Of a DNA stretch of 64,000 bases, positions 27,342-37,287 are shown one piece after another; position 1 is the first letter of the stretch, and each line of letters opens with the position of its first letter. Both the position numbers and the translations under genes were made by a program. Below the pieces are notes generated by a model. That model had not been told where the DNA came from, searched no databases, and saw only the letters and a list, made by a program, of their open reading frames with translations. Source of the DNA: Nitrospina sp. (GTDB lineage: Bacteria > Nitrospinota > Nitrospinia > Nitrospinales > JACRGP01); contig JACAVV010000005.1 in the NCBI GenBank assembly GCA_024648695.1, forward strand, positions 310,001 through 374,000. Reading direction: 5' to 3'.

Positions 27342-28865
27342 ATGAACAAAATCCTAATCGTTTCCCACGAACCCATAACGCCCAATATGGCGGGTCCGCC
27401 TATCCGTTCCCTCGAACTGGCGCGGGGCCTGGGTCTGGATTTTGAGGTGACTCTGGCTGTACCGAATGATATTTCCTTGCCCGAAGAACCATTCAAAACG
27501 TCGCGCTACGATCCAAATTCTTTAAAAGTTCTGTCTGAAGAAAGCAATGTGGTGATTCTTGCGGGTTTTCTTCTGCCTTCGTACCCATTTTTGAAGAAAT
27601 GTTCCGCTTCCCTGGTACTGGATATTTACGATCCGGTTCTGTTCGAACTGCTGGAGATCCGCGCAAACCAAAGCCCATGGGAACAAAAGGAGGAGTTCTA
27701 CCGTTTTCTTTCATCCTTTGACGAACAGATGCGTGAAGGCGATTTTTTTATCTGCGCCAGCGAGGCTCAACGCGGTCTCTGGATGGGCATGTTGCTGGCC
27801 GCCGGACGCGTGAACGCGGTGACTTATCAGCATGACCGTGCTCTGCGCTCATTAGTGGACCTGGTGCCTTTCGGCTTACCGGGAGACCCTCCCAAAAAGA
27901 AGAAACGGGTTATGAAGGGTGTCCACCCGCTCATTGCCAAAGACGACAAGGTGATTCTGTGGGGCGGCGGCATTTACGATTGGCTGGATCCGCTCACGGC
28001 AGTGCGTGCTATGGAAATTGTTTACAAAAAACGCCAGGATGTAAAACTGTTTTTCATGGGATGCAAATATCCTAATCCGGCAGTGCATATGCGCCTCATT
28101 CCCGAAACGTTTCAATTGAGTGACGAGTTGGGACTCACCGACAAGGCGGTGATCTTTAATGACTGGGTAGCTTACGAGGACCGCGGTGATTATCTGCTTG
28201 AGTCAGATATCGGCCTCAGCTTGCACCCGGATTCCATCGAAACGGATTTTTCCTATCGCACAAGAATCCTCGACTATATCTGGGCCGGACTCCCCATCAT
28301 CACCACCCGGGGCGGTGCGTTAAGTGATGAGGTGCGGGATAAGGAAATGGGGATCGTGGTAGATTATTACGATCATGAAAACCTTGCCCGGACCCTGCTC
28401 GATATTCTGGACGGAAATCTCGATTTGGAATCGTATAAACAAAACCAGGAACGGCATCGAAAAGACTATTCGTGGCAATCAGCAATCGAACCGTTAAAAC
28501 GGTTTTGCGAGAACCCGTGCAGATGGATGGACAAACAGTTCCTGGTCGAACGATGGTCCATTGTCAGCCCGGAATATTATTTGAAACGCGTCAAAAGTAT
28601 TCAGGAGACGGAGGGGGCGGGTTCTATTTTCAAACGCAGTCTACTTTTTATGCTGAGGCTTTCGTTGAAAGGGACTATGGAGTTACAAAGTTATATGGAC
28701 AGGGCCGCATTGAAACTCCTTCCCAATCCACAAAAGCCCGCGCCGATTCGAATGTTAAAAGTCGTTTTATCCTGGATATTACGGCCATCACAAAGTGTCA
28801 ACAGATCCCTGCAAACCTTTTTACATCGTTTTGGGGAAAAACTATTGCCTCCACCCAGGTCATGA
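27342..28865 (+). CDS. Glycosyltransferase family 4-like protein
   Basis: ILIVSHEPITPNMAGPPIRSLELARGL, VILWGGGIYDWLDPLTAVRAMEIV, YIWAGLPIITTRGGALSDEV. Confidence 0.85.
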   Translation: MNKILIVSHEPITPNMAGPPIRSLELARGLGLDFEVTLAVPNDISLPEEPFKTSRYDPNSLKVLSEESNVVILAGFLLPSYPFLKKCSASLVLDIYDPVLFELLEIRANQSPWEQKEEFYRFLSSFDEQMREGDFFICASEAQRGLWMGMLLAAGRVNAVTYQHDRALRSLVDLVPFGLPGDPPKKKKRVMKGVHPLIAKDDKVILWGGGIYDWLDPLTAVRAMEIVYKKRQDVKLFFMGCKYPNPAVHMRLIPETFQLSDELGLTDKAVIFNDWVAYEDRGDYLLESDIGLSLHPDSIETDFSYRTRILDYIWAGLPIITTRGGALSDEVRDKEMGIVVDYYDHENLARTLLDILDGNLDLESYKQNQERHRKDYSWQSAIEPLKRFCENPCRWMDKQFLVERWSIVSPEYYLKRVKSIQETEGAGSIFKRSLLFMLRLSLKGTMELQSYMDRAALKLLPNPQKPAPIRMLKVVLSWILRPSQSVNRSLQTFLHRFGEKLLPPPRS

Positions 28866-29881
28866 ATCCGGAAGCCACATCCCATCCTGAAGTCAGCGTC
28901 ATTATTCCCACATTCAATGGCCGGCACTTGCTGGAGTCCTGCCTTCCTTCATTGTTTCGGCAAAATTACACGGGATTCGAAGTGATCGTTGTCGACAACG
29001 GTTCTTCTGATGGAACTGAGGATTATTTAAAAAAAGAATTTCCCCAGGTTCGGGGTTTTTATTTTAAAGAACAATTGTATTTTGCCAAAGCCGCCAATGC
29101 CGGGATCCGTTCTGCGCGCGGCGATTACATCGTGATGCTGAACAACGATACGGAAGTCGATCCAGACTGGTTGCAGGAGTTGAAGGCGGTAATGGACCGG
29201 GAACCCGATCTGGGATCAGTGGCCTCCAAAATGCTCGATTTTGACAAGCGCGACATTCTGGATGGAGCGGGAGACCTTTATGTAAAAACCGGGATGGCTT
29301 ACCGCTTCGGCTGGTCTTTGCCGGACTCTCCGGCATTTCAAAAGCCGATGCGATTGTTCGGAGCCTGTGGCGGGGCGGCCATGTACCGGAAAAGTTTGTT
29401 AGAAACCATTGGTCTGTTCGATGAAGATTTTAAAATGTACTACGAGGATGTAGACCTGAATTTTCGCGCCCAACTCTACGGATACCCTTGCCAGTTTGTT
29501 CCCACTGCCCGCTTGTACCATAAAGGTTCTGCGCCAAAAGAAGGTGAGAAAAGCCAGAACGATGCGGATATCCTTTATCTCATTTCCCGAAACAGCTTAT
29601 GGACGGTTTTGAAAAATTATCCACTGGCCCTTTTGACCCGAAACTTCCGATCCATTTTGCGTTCCCGTTACCAGCATGCCCGGGCTTATTACCAGCAAAG
29701 CCGGGAATTGGGCTGGGCGTATACCAAAGGCATTCTGCATGCCATTCTTAAATGCGGACCTATTTTGAAAAAGCGTTGGCTCTTGCAAAGCCAAACCCGT
29801 CCGGGATCCAGTTATTTTCGCCACCTGTTTCAGCAATCGGATGAATTGATGAAGATTGATGAACATTACCAACCGCAATAG
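28862..29881 (+). CDS. Family 2 glycosyltransferase
   Basis: VSVIIPTFNGRHLLESCLPSL, VVDNGSSDGTEDYL, NNDTEVDPDWLQEL; ATG overlaps the previous stop (ATGA), so the ORF-track start at 28472 is over-extended. Confidence 0.9.
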   Translation: MNPEATSHPEVSVIIPTFNGRHLLESCLPSLFRQNYTGFEVIVVDNGSSDGTEDYLKKEFPQVRGFYFKEQLYFAKAANAGIRSARGDYIVMLNNDTEVDPDWLQELKAVMDREPDLGSVASKMLDFDKRDILDGAGDLYVKTGMAYRFGWSLPDSPAFQKPMRLFGACGGAAMYRKSLLETIGLFDEDFKMYYEDVDLNFRAQLYGYPCQFVPTARLYHKGSAPKEGEKSQNDADILYLISRNSLWTVLKNYPLALLTRNFRSILRSRYQHARAYYQQSRELGWAYTKGILHAILKCGPILKKRWLLQSQTRPGSSYFRHLFQQSDELMKIDEHYQPQ

Positions 29882-29996
29882 AACACATGCTACAAAACCC
29901 AATTCGTTTAGAGTGGGGTCCGATATTCATTCCATTTTTTGTTAAAATATACCTTTGAATTTCCGGCAATCCGAGTTTCCCAGGAACAAAATATCC

Positions 29997-31730
29997 ATGT
30001 TATTACCCGACCCCTTTATTAAAGCCGTTGAAGCTTATGCAAAACCTGTTGAAGACGAGGCGGCGCGAAAAAATATCCTGGATCATCATCTGAATTCCAC
30101 GCCCCTCTTTTCATATGCGTCTGCGATTGAACACTACCAGACTATAAAGGGGAAGGAAATCCTTAGCTCTGGATGTTCCTCCGGGGGATTCGTTTCGATG
30201 TTTCTCGAAAAGGGAGCGACCCGTGCCTATGGAGTGGAAACCGATCCTGCACTGGTGAATCTAGCACGCCTGCGTTTTGCTGGAACGGAATGGGAATCTC
30301 AGGTACAAATCGATTCCTGTTCCGGGGAGGTTTTGCCCTATCCAGACGATACCTTCGATATCATATCCAGTTTGCACGTTATGGAGCACACCCAGGATAA
30401 CGGCCTGTATCTCTCCGAAATTTTCAGGGTATTGAAACCGGGAGGCATTTTGTTTCTGGAAATTCCCAACCGGTATTTCAGGAAGGAACAACATACTCAA
30501 ATCCCATACATTCATTACCTGCCAATGCGATTCAGAAAATGGGTGACCGGATGCATCACGAAAACCTTTCTGGCCCAAAAGGTCACTCCCGGTTTCCTGC
30601 ATAGATTGAACCTGATGACGAACTTGCATTTTCCATCGCCGGCCCAGTTGATGGATATGGTTTCTGCCCTGAGTTCCCACTACGATCTGAAAATGGAGGA
30701 TGCGTTTTATCATATTCCGGGCAAGGCAAACTTTCGTCAGGAAATCACGCCCTACCTGATAGGACCTCACAAAAAAATGAACAGTTTCAGAATGGTGGTC
30801 AGAAAACTTGAGAACAAAGCCATCAAGCCTGTTAAAACCGGCGAAGATACCCACGCGCAATGGCAGAAACTAACCGGCTACAACTCTTATCAGGAAGCAC
30901 TCGACAGCTGTCCTTCCGAAGTTTTAAAGCAAGCGGTCAGAAAACACCTCAAACCGATGGAAGGCCAAAGGGAATACGACAACACCCTGTTTTCTTACAT
31001 CGACTATTCCCGCTTTGTTCAATGGAGTAAGGAAATCGAACCCTATTTTTCTTTTCCCGGCAAACGAATACTGAGTTCCGGTTGCGGCACAGGGGGGTGC
31101 TTGTACGCGTTTCTGGAAAAAGGGGCGGAACATGCTTCCGGTATCGAGGTGGAATCGCATTTGGTGGATTTCGCCAAATTGCGGTTTGAGGATTCCGAAT
31201 TTGCGAACCAGGTGGATATCCGGCTTTATTCCGGCGGCACCCTGCCTTATGACAACGAATCCTTTGACCTTGTCTACAGCATGCATGTATTGGAGCATAC
31301 CGAGGATAATGAGGAATATTTACGGGAACATTTACGCGTGCTGAAACCCGGAGGCCTCCTGTTTCTGGAAGTTCCCAACCGCTACTTTGTATTGGAACAG
31401 CATGTCCACTTGCGTTATATCCATTGGCTTTCGAAACAGTGGCGCAACCGGCTCATCCCTGTATTCCTGTCACCTCCCTTCACCTGGCTCCTTTCCGAAG
31501 ACCGTCGCAACAGGATGAGAGGAATGATCGATTTCAACTTACCATCACCAGCGCAATTGATGGACCTTATGGAAGAACTCAAGGAGGATTACCCCCTGGA
31601 ACGGGAAGATGCTTTTTTTCACAACCCCAGCAAATTAAAATTCAAACCCACCCGGTTTCCCTATTTGGTGGGAAAACAAAGAAAACAATTAAGCTTTCGT
31701 ATCATTTTTAAAAAAAGGCCTGGCGATTAA
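29997..31730 (+). CDS. Protein with two tandem SAM-dependent methyltransferase domains
   Basis: Two copies of the motif I/post-I pattern: GKEILSSGCSSGGFVSMFLEKGATRAYGVETDPALVNLARLRF and GKRILSSGCGTGGCLYAFLEKGAEHASGIEVESHLVDFAKLRF, each followed by SMHVLEHTxDNxxYLxExxRVLKPGGxLFLExPNRYF. Confidence 0.9.
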   Translation: MLLPDPFIKAVEAYAKPVEDEAARKNILDHHLNSTPLFSYASAIEHYQTIKGKEILSSGCSSGGFVSMFLEKGATRAYGVETDPALVNLARLRFAGTEWESQVQIDSCSGEVLPYPDDTFDIISSLHVMEHTQDNGLYLSEIFRVLKPGGILFLEIPNRYFRKEQHTQIPYIHYLPMRFRKWVTGCITKTFLAQKVTPGFLHRLNLMTNLHFPSPAQLMDMVSALSSHYDLKMEDAFYHIPGKANFRQEITPYLIGPHKKMNSFRMVVRKLENKAIKPVKTGEDTHAQWQKLTGYNSYQEALDSCPSEVLKQAVRKHLKPMEGQREYDNTLFSYIDYSRFVQWSKEIEPYFSFPGKRILSSGCGTGGCLYAFLEKGAEHASGIEVESHLVDFAKLRFEDSEFANQVDIRLYSGGTLPYDNESFDLVYSMHVLEHTEDNEEYLREHLRVLKPGGLLFLEVPNRYFVLEQHVHLRYIHWLSKQWRNRLIPVFLSPPFTWLLSEDRRNRMRGMIDFNLPSPAQLMDLMEELKEDYPLEREDAFFHNPSKLKFKPTRFPYLVGKQRKQLSFRIIFKKRPGD

Positions 31731-31786
31731 ATTCGTCGGAACCTGATTTCTATAGTTTTTTCTTCACAAACCATCCAGGTCCCACA

Positions 31787-32785
31787 ATGGCCGCCCAGTC
31801 CAAAAACTCAATGCCCGAGCCTGTTCCTGACCCGCTTGTTTCCGTTGTCATCATCAATTGGAACGGCGAACGCCTCCTGCCCGCTTGTTTGACCTCACTT
31901 AAAAAGCAGACCTATACGAATCTGGAAACGATACTCATTGATAACGCCTCACGGGACCGTTCATTGGAGATTGTGGAAGAACAAATGCCTGAGGTGCAGG
32001 TGATCCGCAATTCTGAAAATTGCGGATTCTCCAAAGCCGCGAATCAGGGCATTGAAAGGTCCCTAGGGGAATACGCTTTGCTATTGAATATCGATGTGGA
32101 GCTGGATCCGGATTACATTCTGGAGCTTGTAAAAGACGCCTGCACTCATCCCGAAGCCGGATCGTTTGGAGGGAAATTACTGCGTTCCGATTCCAGAGAC
32201 CATGATATAGAGATTATCGATTCCACGGGTTTGATCCTGTTAAAAAACAAGCGCCGTCCCTGGGACCGTGGGGCCGGTCAACCCGACCAAGGACAATACG
32301 CCGAAGCCGAAAATGTATTAGGAGTCAATGCGGCCGCGGCCCTGTATCGCAAATCCATGCTGGAGGCTATTGCCCAAAACGGCCAGATTTTTGACGAAGA
32401 TTTTTTTATCTATTTCGAAGATGTAGACCTTGCCCTTCGGGCCTGCCTGCAAGGCTGGGAAAGCCGTTACGTACCCACAGCCTTTGCCTACCACCTGCGC
32501 GAGGGTACAGAAGGCGTGCGACAGGGTGAGATTCGAGCCTGCTCTTCCCGCAATCGGTATCTAGTTTATTTGAAAAACGAACCCTGGCAGGTTTTCCTGA
32601 GCGGCCTCATCCAAATCCTGTGGATTGAATCCCTTAGAGTCCTGTCTTATGCGGTGAAAGATCCCTGGGCCCTGCTGGGATTTTTCAAGTTTCTCTACAG
32701 CTTTCCCCGAATGCTCAAAAAACGGAAACGCATTCAGTCACAAGCAAAAATCAGCGCCAGGGAATTTCAACGCTGGTACGAATAA
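31787..32785 (+). CDS. Family 2 glycosyltransferase (rhamnosyltransferase-like)
   Basis: VSVVIINWNGERLLPACLTSLKKQTY, LIDNASRDRSLEIVEE, EDFFIYFEDVDLALRACLQGW. Confidence 0.9.
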   Translation: MAAQSKNSMPEPVPDPLVSVVIINWNGERLLPACLTSLKKQTYTNLETILIDNASRDRSLEIVEEQMPEVQVIRNSENCGFSKAANQGIERSLGEYALLLNIDVELDPDYILELVKDACTHPEAGSFGGKLLRSDSRDHDIEIIDSTGLILLKNKRRPWDRGAGQPDQGQYAEAENVLGVNAAAALYRKSMLEAIAQNGQIFDEDFFIYFEDVDLALRACLQGWESRYVPTAFAYHLREGTEGVRQGEIRACSSRNRYLVYLKNEPWQVFLSGLIQILWIESLRVLSYAVKDPWALLGFFKFLYSFPRMLKKRKRIQSQAKISAREFQRWYE

Positions 32786-32880
32786 ATGCGGGCTATCAGA
32801 ACCCCAATACGGTTTCCAAATTCTACTAGCTCAAAAGGGCTTAATTCGGATAATTCATCAGCCTATCAGGAACAGGCAGA

Positions 32881-34674
32881 CTAACTTTTAGGGGGAGGGC
32901 AATAACTGATGAGAGTGTCTCCAGGTTTGATTTTTAATTCCGTTTTACCGGTAACCAGGGTCAGGTCCTTGTTTTCCCGGATCAGGACCAAAGGCAGAAG
33001 ATCGGGTGGGTTGGTCTCGAAATACGTTTCCAGCCCAAACTCTTCGGTGAATTGCGTTTTTTTCAATCCCCAGCCAATATAATACATTCCCAAAAGCGAT
33101 TCGAACCGGACGTCTTCCTTAAAAGCGATTTGGCCACGTGCGGAATTGCGCAACCCCTTGGCTTCATCCTGGTCCCGGGTGTGCATTGCCAGTTGATACA
33201 CATTGTTGGGTCCCAGGTGCGTCAGATAGGCGCTACAGACCAGGGCATTGTAGGCATCATTTCCTGTAGCCGCAAGCAGTTTTCCCATCGCCGATAAGTC
33301 GAGTTTCTGCTCGCTGTTTTCTGACAAGATTTCGCCAAAATAAACCGGCAAGCCTTGCAAACGGGCTGGACGCAGACTGTGCCAGGAGTTGTCTACAATC
33401 AGGACGGGCACTCCGGAATCCTTAATTTCACTTGCCAGATCTATGTTGAATGGTGAGGCGCCGATTATAAGGAGGCCTTTGCCCGTATCATCCGCAAGAC
33501 CCAGTTTACGGGCGACCCACCCAAATGAGAAGCCATGAACGACAACTGTAGTGAATACCGCCGCAAATACCAAAGGCACCAGGTACGTCGCATCCTCATA
33601 TCCAACCGCAATCAGGCGGGGTGCAAAAAGACCGGCCATGGACGCCGCAACCACACCTCGGGGCGCAATCCAGCCAACCAGCAAGCGTTCGTTCCAGGCC
33701 AGATTGGATCGCCATGTTGCCAGCAGGATTGAAGCGGGTCTCACCAGAAATAGCAGGCAAATCAAAAAAATCACCGCCCGCCAATCCAGTCTTGCAAAGA
33801 TTTCCAAATTCAAACCGGACGTTAAAAGAATGAAAACGGTGGAGACGAGAAAAATCGAGATGTTTTCCTTGAACCGCCTGAGTTCGTGAATGATGACTAG
33901 ACCGGTGTTGCCCACCATGATCCCGAACAGCGTGACCGCCAGAAGTCCGGCCTCGTGCTGAAACATGTTCGCGACGCCAAAAATGATGAAGACGAGAGAG
34001 AGAATTGCAGGAACCTTTAAAAACTCCGGAATATAATCCTTGTCGATCGCTTTCTTTAACAGATAGCCACCACCTAAACCCAACAAGGCCGAAGCAGAAA
34101 AAGCGATGCCCAGGCTTAACAAAATGTGCATGGACGTGTCGGCCTGGGAAACAAAATATTCAAACACCAGAACGGCCAACAATGCGCCAAGCGGATCGTT
34201 GACGATGCCTTCCCATTTCAGAAGAGACGTGGTGTGTGTATCGATGCGGGTTTGCCGAATAAGGGGAAGGATGACTGTGGGCCCGGTGACCACTAAAATG
34301 GCGGACAGCACCCAGGAGACTTCGGCGGACAAGCCAACGAAATAGTGAATAGGAATAAACCCAATGATCCAGGCCAGAGGCAGACCAAGGATCACCAGAC
34401 GCCTCACTGCCAGACCAGCTTGCTTCAGTTCGTGCAGACGCAAACTCAATCCGCCCTCAAACAGAATCAAGGCAATCGCCAGCTTGATCAAAACCGGGAC
34501 CAACTCTCCAAAATCGCGGGCAGGATTCACCCATCCAAAAATCGGTCCCGCCAACACACCCGATAAAGTCAACAAAACAATGGAAGGCACCTTGAATTTC
34601 CATCCCATCCATTGTGATAAGATACCCAGGGCGATTACCAAAACCAGTTTTTCCAGGACAATGTCTTGAGTCAT
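32881..34674 (-). CDS. Cation:proton antiporter (CPA family) with C-terminal TrkA-like domains
   Basis: LTLSGVLAGPIFGWVNPARDFGELVPVLIKLAIALILFEGGL, WIAPRGVVAASMAGLFA, then cytosolic nucleotide-binding and TrkA-C-like region. Confidence 0.85.
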   Translation of the reverse strand: MTQDIVLEKLVLVIALGILSQWMGWKFKVPSIVLLTLSGVLAGPIFGWVNPARDFGELVPVLIKLAIALILFEGGLSLRLHELKQAGLAVRRLVILGLPLAWIIGFIPIHYFVGLSAEVSWVLSAILVVTGPTVILPLIRQTRIDTHTTSLLKWEGIVNDPLGALLAVLVFEYFVSQADTSMHILLSLGIAFSASALLGLGGGYLLKKAIDKDYIPEFLKVPAILSLVFIIFGVANMFQHEAGLLAVTLFGIMVGNTGLVIIHELRRFKENISIFLVSTVFILLTSGLNLEIFARLDWRAVIFLICLLFLVRPASILLATWRSNLAWNERLLVGWIAPRGVVAASMAGLFAPRLIAVGYEDATYLVPLVFAAVFTTVVVHGFSFGWVARKLGLADDTGKGLLIIGASPFNIDLASEIKDSGVPVLIVDNSWHSLRPARLQGLPVYFGEILSENSEQKLDLSAMGKLLAATGNDAYNALVCSAYLTHLGPNNVYQLAMHTRDQDEAKGLRNSARGQIAFKEDVRFESLLGMYYIGWGLKKTQFTEEFGLETYFETNPPDLLPLVLIRENKDLTLVTGKTELKIKPGDTLISYCPPPKS

Positions 34675-34987
34675 AAGCGGCGCAGGTTTAATTTAAAGCC
34701 CGGTTTCAAAATGGAATTCAGGGAAAAATATATTCTTATCTATAATGCGGGCATTTAATTCAGTTAAAAATCAATCGGGAGAGTCGTATTTTAAAGACAA
34801 GAATCAACAATATCCTCTTAAAAAAACATTAAATACGGATTGTGTCAACAAAACCCCGCAAATTTTTACGGTTGGAGTCTTGTTAAATATAAAAAATAAC
34901 GAATTAAAGGTTGGAAAAGGCAAACGGCATGGCAACCTGTTGCCTGAATGGTCGTGGGAATTTAATGAATTGTTTACTGGAAACTCA

Positions 34988-35995
34988 TTAATTCTGGTTC
35001 ACCGTGGCAGTGTGGGAGGAACCTTGTTGCAGGATCGTGCTTGTATTTGCAGAGGAGTCTTGCGTGACCTCGGCCTGATTCAAATCGCCGAATTGTGAAA
35101 TGGACCCCATATTGCCTTCAGCGTTTTGAGTGATTTCCGCGTTGTTTTCGAATCCTGAATCCCCTACCTGCCCCTGGTAAATCTCCGCAAAGTTGTCGTC
35201 GGCTACCTGGGTTATTGTGGATTCATTGAGATCACCGATTTGTTCGATGATGGCTTCGTTCGAATTCAATACCTGGAACACGGAACTGGTATTGTTATCC
35301 CCTTCTTGCAGGACGTCTGCAAAGTTGCCGTCACCAAATCCGATCTGATCGATATCGGCATCATTGGAGTTGCCAAATTGTGTGATGAAGGAAGTACTGG
35401 TGTTGGTGGACAAACCGATATCGGCATCGTTGTTATCACCATTCTGCTCGATGATGCTCAGATTATCATTGCCGCCAAAAATAATGCGGCTCTGGGCTTT
35501 GTTCTCATTCCCGTCCTGGACAATGATGGCTGAATTGGCTTCGCCGTCTTGCAGGATGTTTGCATCGTTCGAATCGCCGGTCTGTTCTACCAAAGCGGAA
35601 TTGCCGCCGCTGGTGAGGTTATTGAACTGTTCCACCCGGGCTTTATTCTGGTTTCCTTCCTGAACAACTTCAGAATCACTGTTGGTGGACGCATCGAACA
35701 GGTTTTCACCTTGTTTGATTATCGTTTCATTCAAATCCCCCGTTTGGCTCACACTGGAAACGTTATTTTCCCCTTCCTGAAGCAACTCCGCAAAATCGTT
35801 ATTCCCATTTTGAATAATGAGAGAGTCGTTCAACTCGCCGTTCTGTGAAACTTCCGCCTGGTTGCCCACGCCATCTTGTTGATTCTCCGCCGTATTGGTT
35901 CCAGCGAGGCCCGTACCAAAAAATAATAGCGAGAAAATTAAATTGCCAGACACAAAGCCTAAAATTCTTCGAACCATAACGGACTCTCCAATCAT
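34988..35995 (-). CDS. Curlin-repeat (amyloid-like) secreted protein
   Basis: Signal peptide and degenerate 11-aa units such as QAEVSQNGELN / DSLIIQNGNND / FAELLQEGENN / VSSVSQTGDLN. Confidence 0.8.
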   Translation of the reverse strand: MIGESVMVRRILGFVSGNLIFSLLFFGTGLAGTNTAENQQDGVGNQAEVSQNGELNDSLIIQNGNNDFAELLQEGENNVSSVSQTGDLNETIIKQGENLFDASTNSDSEVVQEGNQNKARVEQFNNLTSGGNSALVEQTGDSNDANILQDGEANSAIIVQDGNENKAQSRIIFGGNDNLSIIEQNGDNNDADIGLSTNTSTSFITQFGNSNDADIDQIGFGDGNFADVLQEGDNNTSSVFQVLNSNEAIIEQIGDLNESTITQVADDNFAEIYQGQVGDSGFENNAEITQNAEGNMGSISQFGDLNQAEVTQDSSANTSTILQQGSSHTATVNQN

Positions 35996-36267
35996 GAAAG
36001 ATCACAGATTTTTTATGCATTAAAATGAAAATCTGTCAAAAATGGCATAAGTTGTTACAAAACAAAATCAAGCCTGAAAATTATAGACGAATTAAAAACA
36101 GGTTTCAATACTCCTTTTGAGGTATTTTTTGATTTGTTCACCGAAAAAGCCCTAACGGGTTTTGGAACAAGAATAGTTATGGTTTTTGCCTAAACTATAT
36201 TACAGCAACCTTCGATTTTATATTTTAATCAAGCAGGAAGGGGAACAGCAGTCCGTGGGCAGAAAAT

Positions 36268-37284
36268 TCAGGTGGAAATTACGCCGCCGGGAAAATTGAG
36301 GGTGAAACAGGTGCCTTTGCGAACTTCGCTTTTCACTTCGATTCGACCACCCATCAATTCCGTTAAATGCTTGGTGATCGACAGACCCACACCTGTTCCC
36401 TCGGCACACTGATAACTGTTTTCACCTCTGAAAAATGGCTGAAACAATTGTTCCATGTCGGATTTAGAAATTCCCAATCCGGAGTCTTCAATATGAATGG
36501 AAACACTGTTGGGTGGAACCAGATGGGATTTCAAGATAACCGATCCACCGGAAACGTTGTACTTGGTTGCGTTGGATAATAAATTGAGGAGGATCTGTTT
36601 TAGGCGGATACGGTCGGCATAAACGAAAACGTTGTCTTCCAGTTCCTTTTGACCATTGGAGACAATAAGGTTTTTTTCCATTGCCATTGGCCGGATCATG
36701 GAAAGCACCTCTTTTAATAAAGGAGCTAACACGATGTTTTCGTTTTCCAGGTCAATGTTGCCGGAATCGATTTTGGACAACTCCAGAACCTCGTTAATGA
36801 GGTCCAAAAGATGGTCCCCTGCCTTGTGGATTTGATGCAGATTGGATATTTGCAGTTCGTCCAGATTTCCTTTTAAATTTTGTTCCAGTAATTGCGTGAA
36901 ACCCAGGATGGCATTCATCGGAGTCCGCAACTCATGGCTCATGCGGGACAAAAACTCGGTTTTTGCAAGATTGGCACGGTCGGCTTCTTCCATAGCCCGG
37001 GTCAAATCACGGGTTCTTTCGCGAACACGGTTTTCCAGATAGCGATGAGCTTCTTTCAGGGCTTCTTCCGCTTTTTTTCTATCCAGGATTTCCTGTTGCA
37101 GGGACTCGTTTTTGGCCATCAATTCGTCGGATGCCAGATCCATCGCCCGTTCCATAAGCTCATAATCCATGTCCATTTTTTCATAGGCTTCATCCACCTC
37201 TGAAAGAAACGCCTGCATTTCAGGACTCTGGATATCCTGGGCTTTGAGATGCCTTTTTAATTGTCGAGCCAATAAACGATGCAC
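36268..37284 (-). CDS. Cytoplasmic sensor histidine kinase
   Basis: FLSRMSHELRTPMNAILGFTQLLEQN (HisKA), LLNLLSNATKYN, IEDSGLGISKSDMEQLFQPFFRGENSYQCAEGTGVGLSITKHLTELMGG. Confidence 0.93.
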   Translation of the reverse strand: MHRLLARQLKRHLKAQDIQSPEMQAFLSEVDEAYEKMDMDYELMERAMDLASDELMAKNESLQQEILDRKKAEEALKEAHRYLENRVRERTRDLTRAMEEADRANLAKTEFLSRMSHELRTPMNAILGFTQLLEQNLKGNLDELQISNLHQIHKAGDHLLDLINEVLELSKIDSGNIDLENENIVLAPLLKEVLSMIRPMAMEKNLIVSNGQKELEDNVFVYADRIRLKQILLNLLSNATKYNVSGGSVILKSHLVPPNSVSIHIEDSGLGISKSDMEQLFQPFFRGENSYQCAEGTGVGLSITKHLTELMGGRIEVKSEVRKGTCFTLNFPGGVIST

Positions 37285-37287
37285 AAT

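Noticed and set aside
28472-28861. Upstream extension of the GT2 ORF starting at 28472
   Set aside because: Lies in another frame of the GT4 gene; the ATGA-coupled start at 28862 begins right before the GT2 domain.
34745-35848. Plus-strand ORFs over the third curlin gene and its downstream gap
   Set aside because: Antisense to the repeat gene, with no family motif.
36105-36135. AATACTCCTTTTGAGGTATTTTTT as a terminator
   Set aside because: Short imperfect stem with no upstream plus-strand gene.
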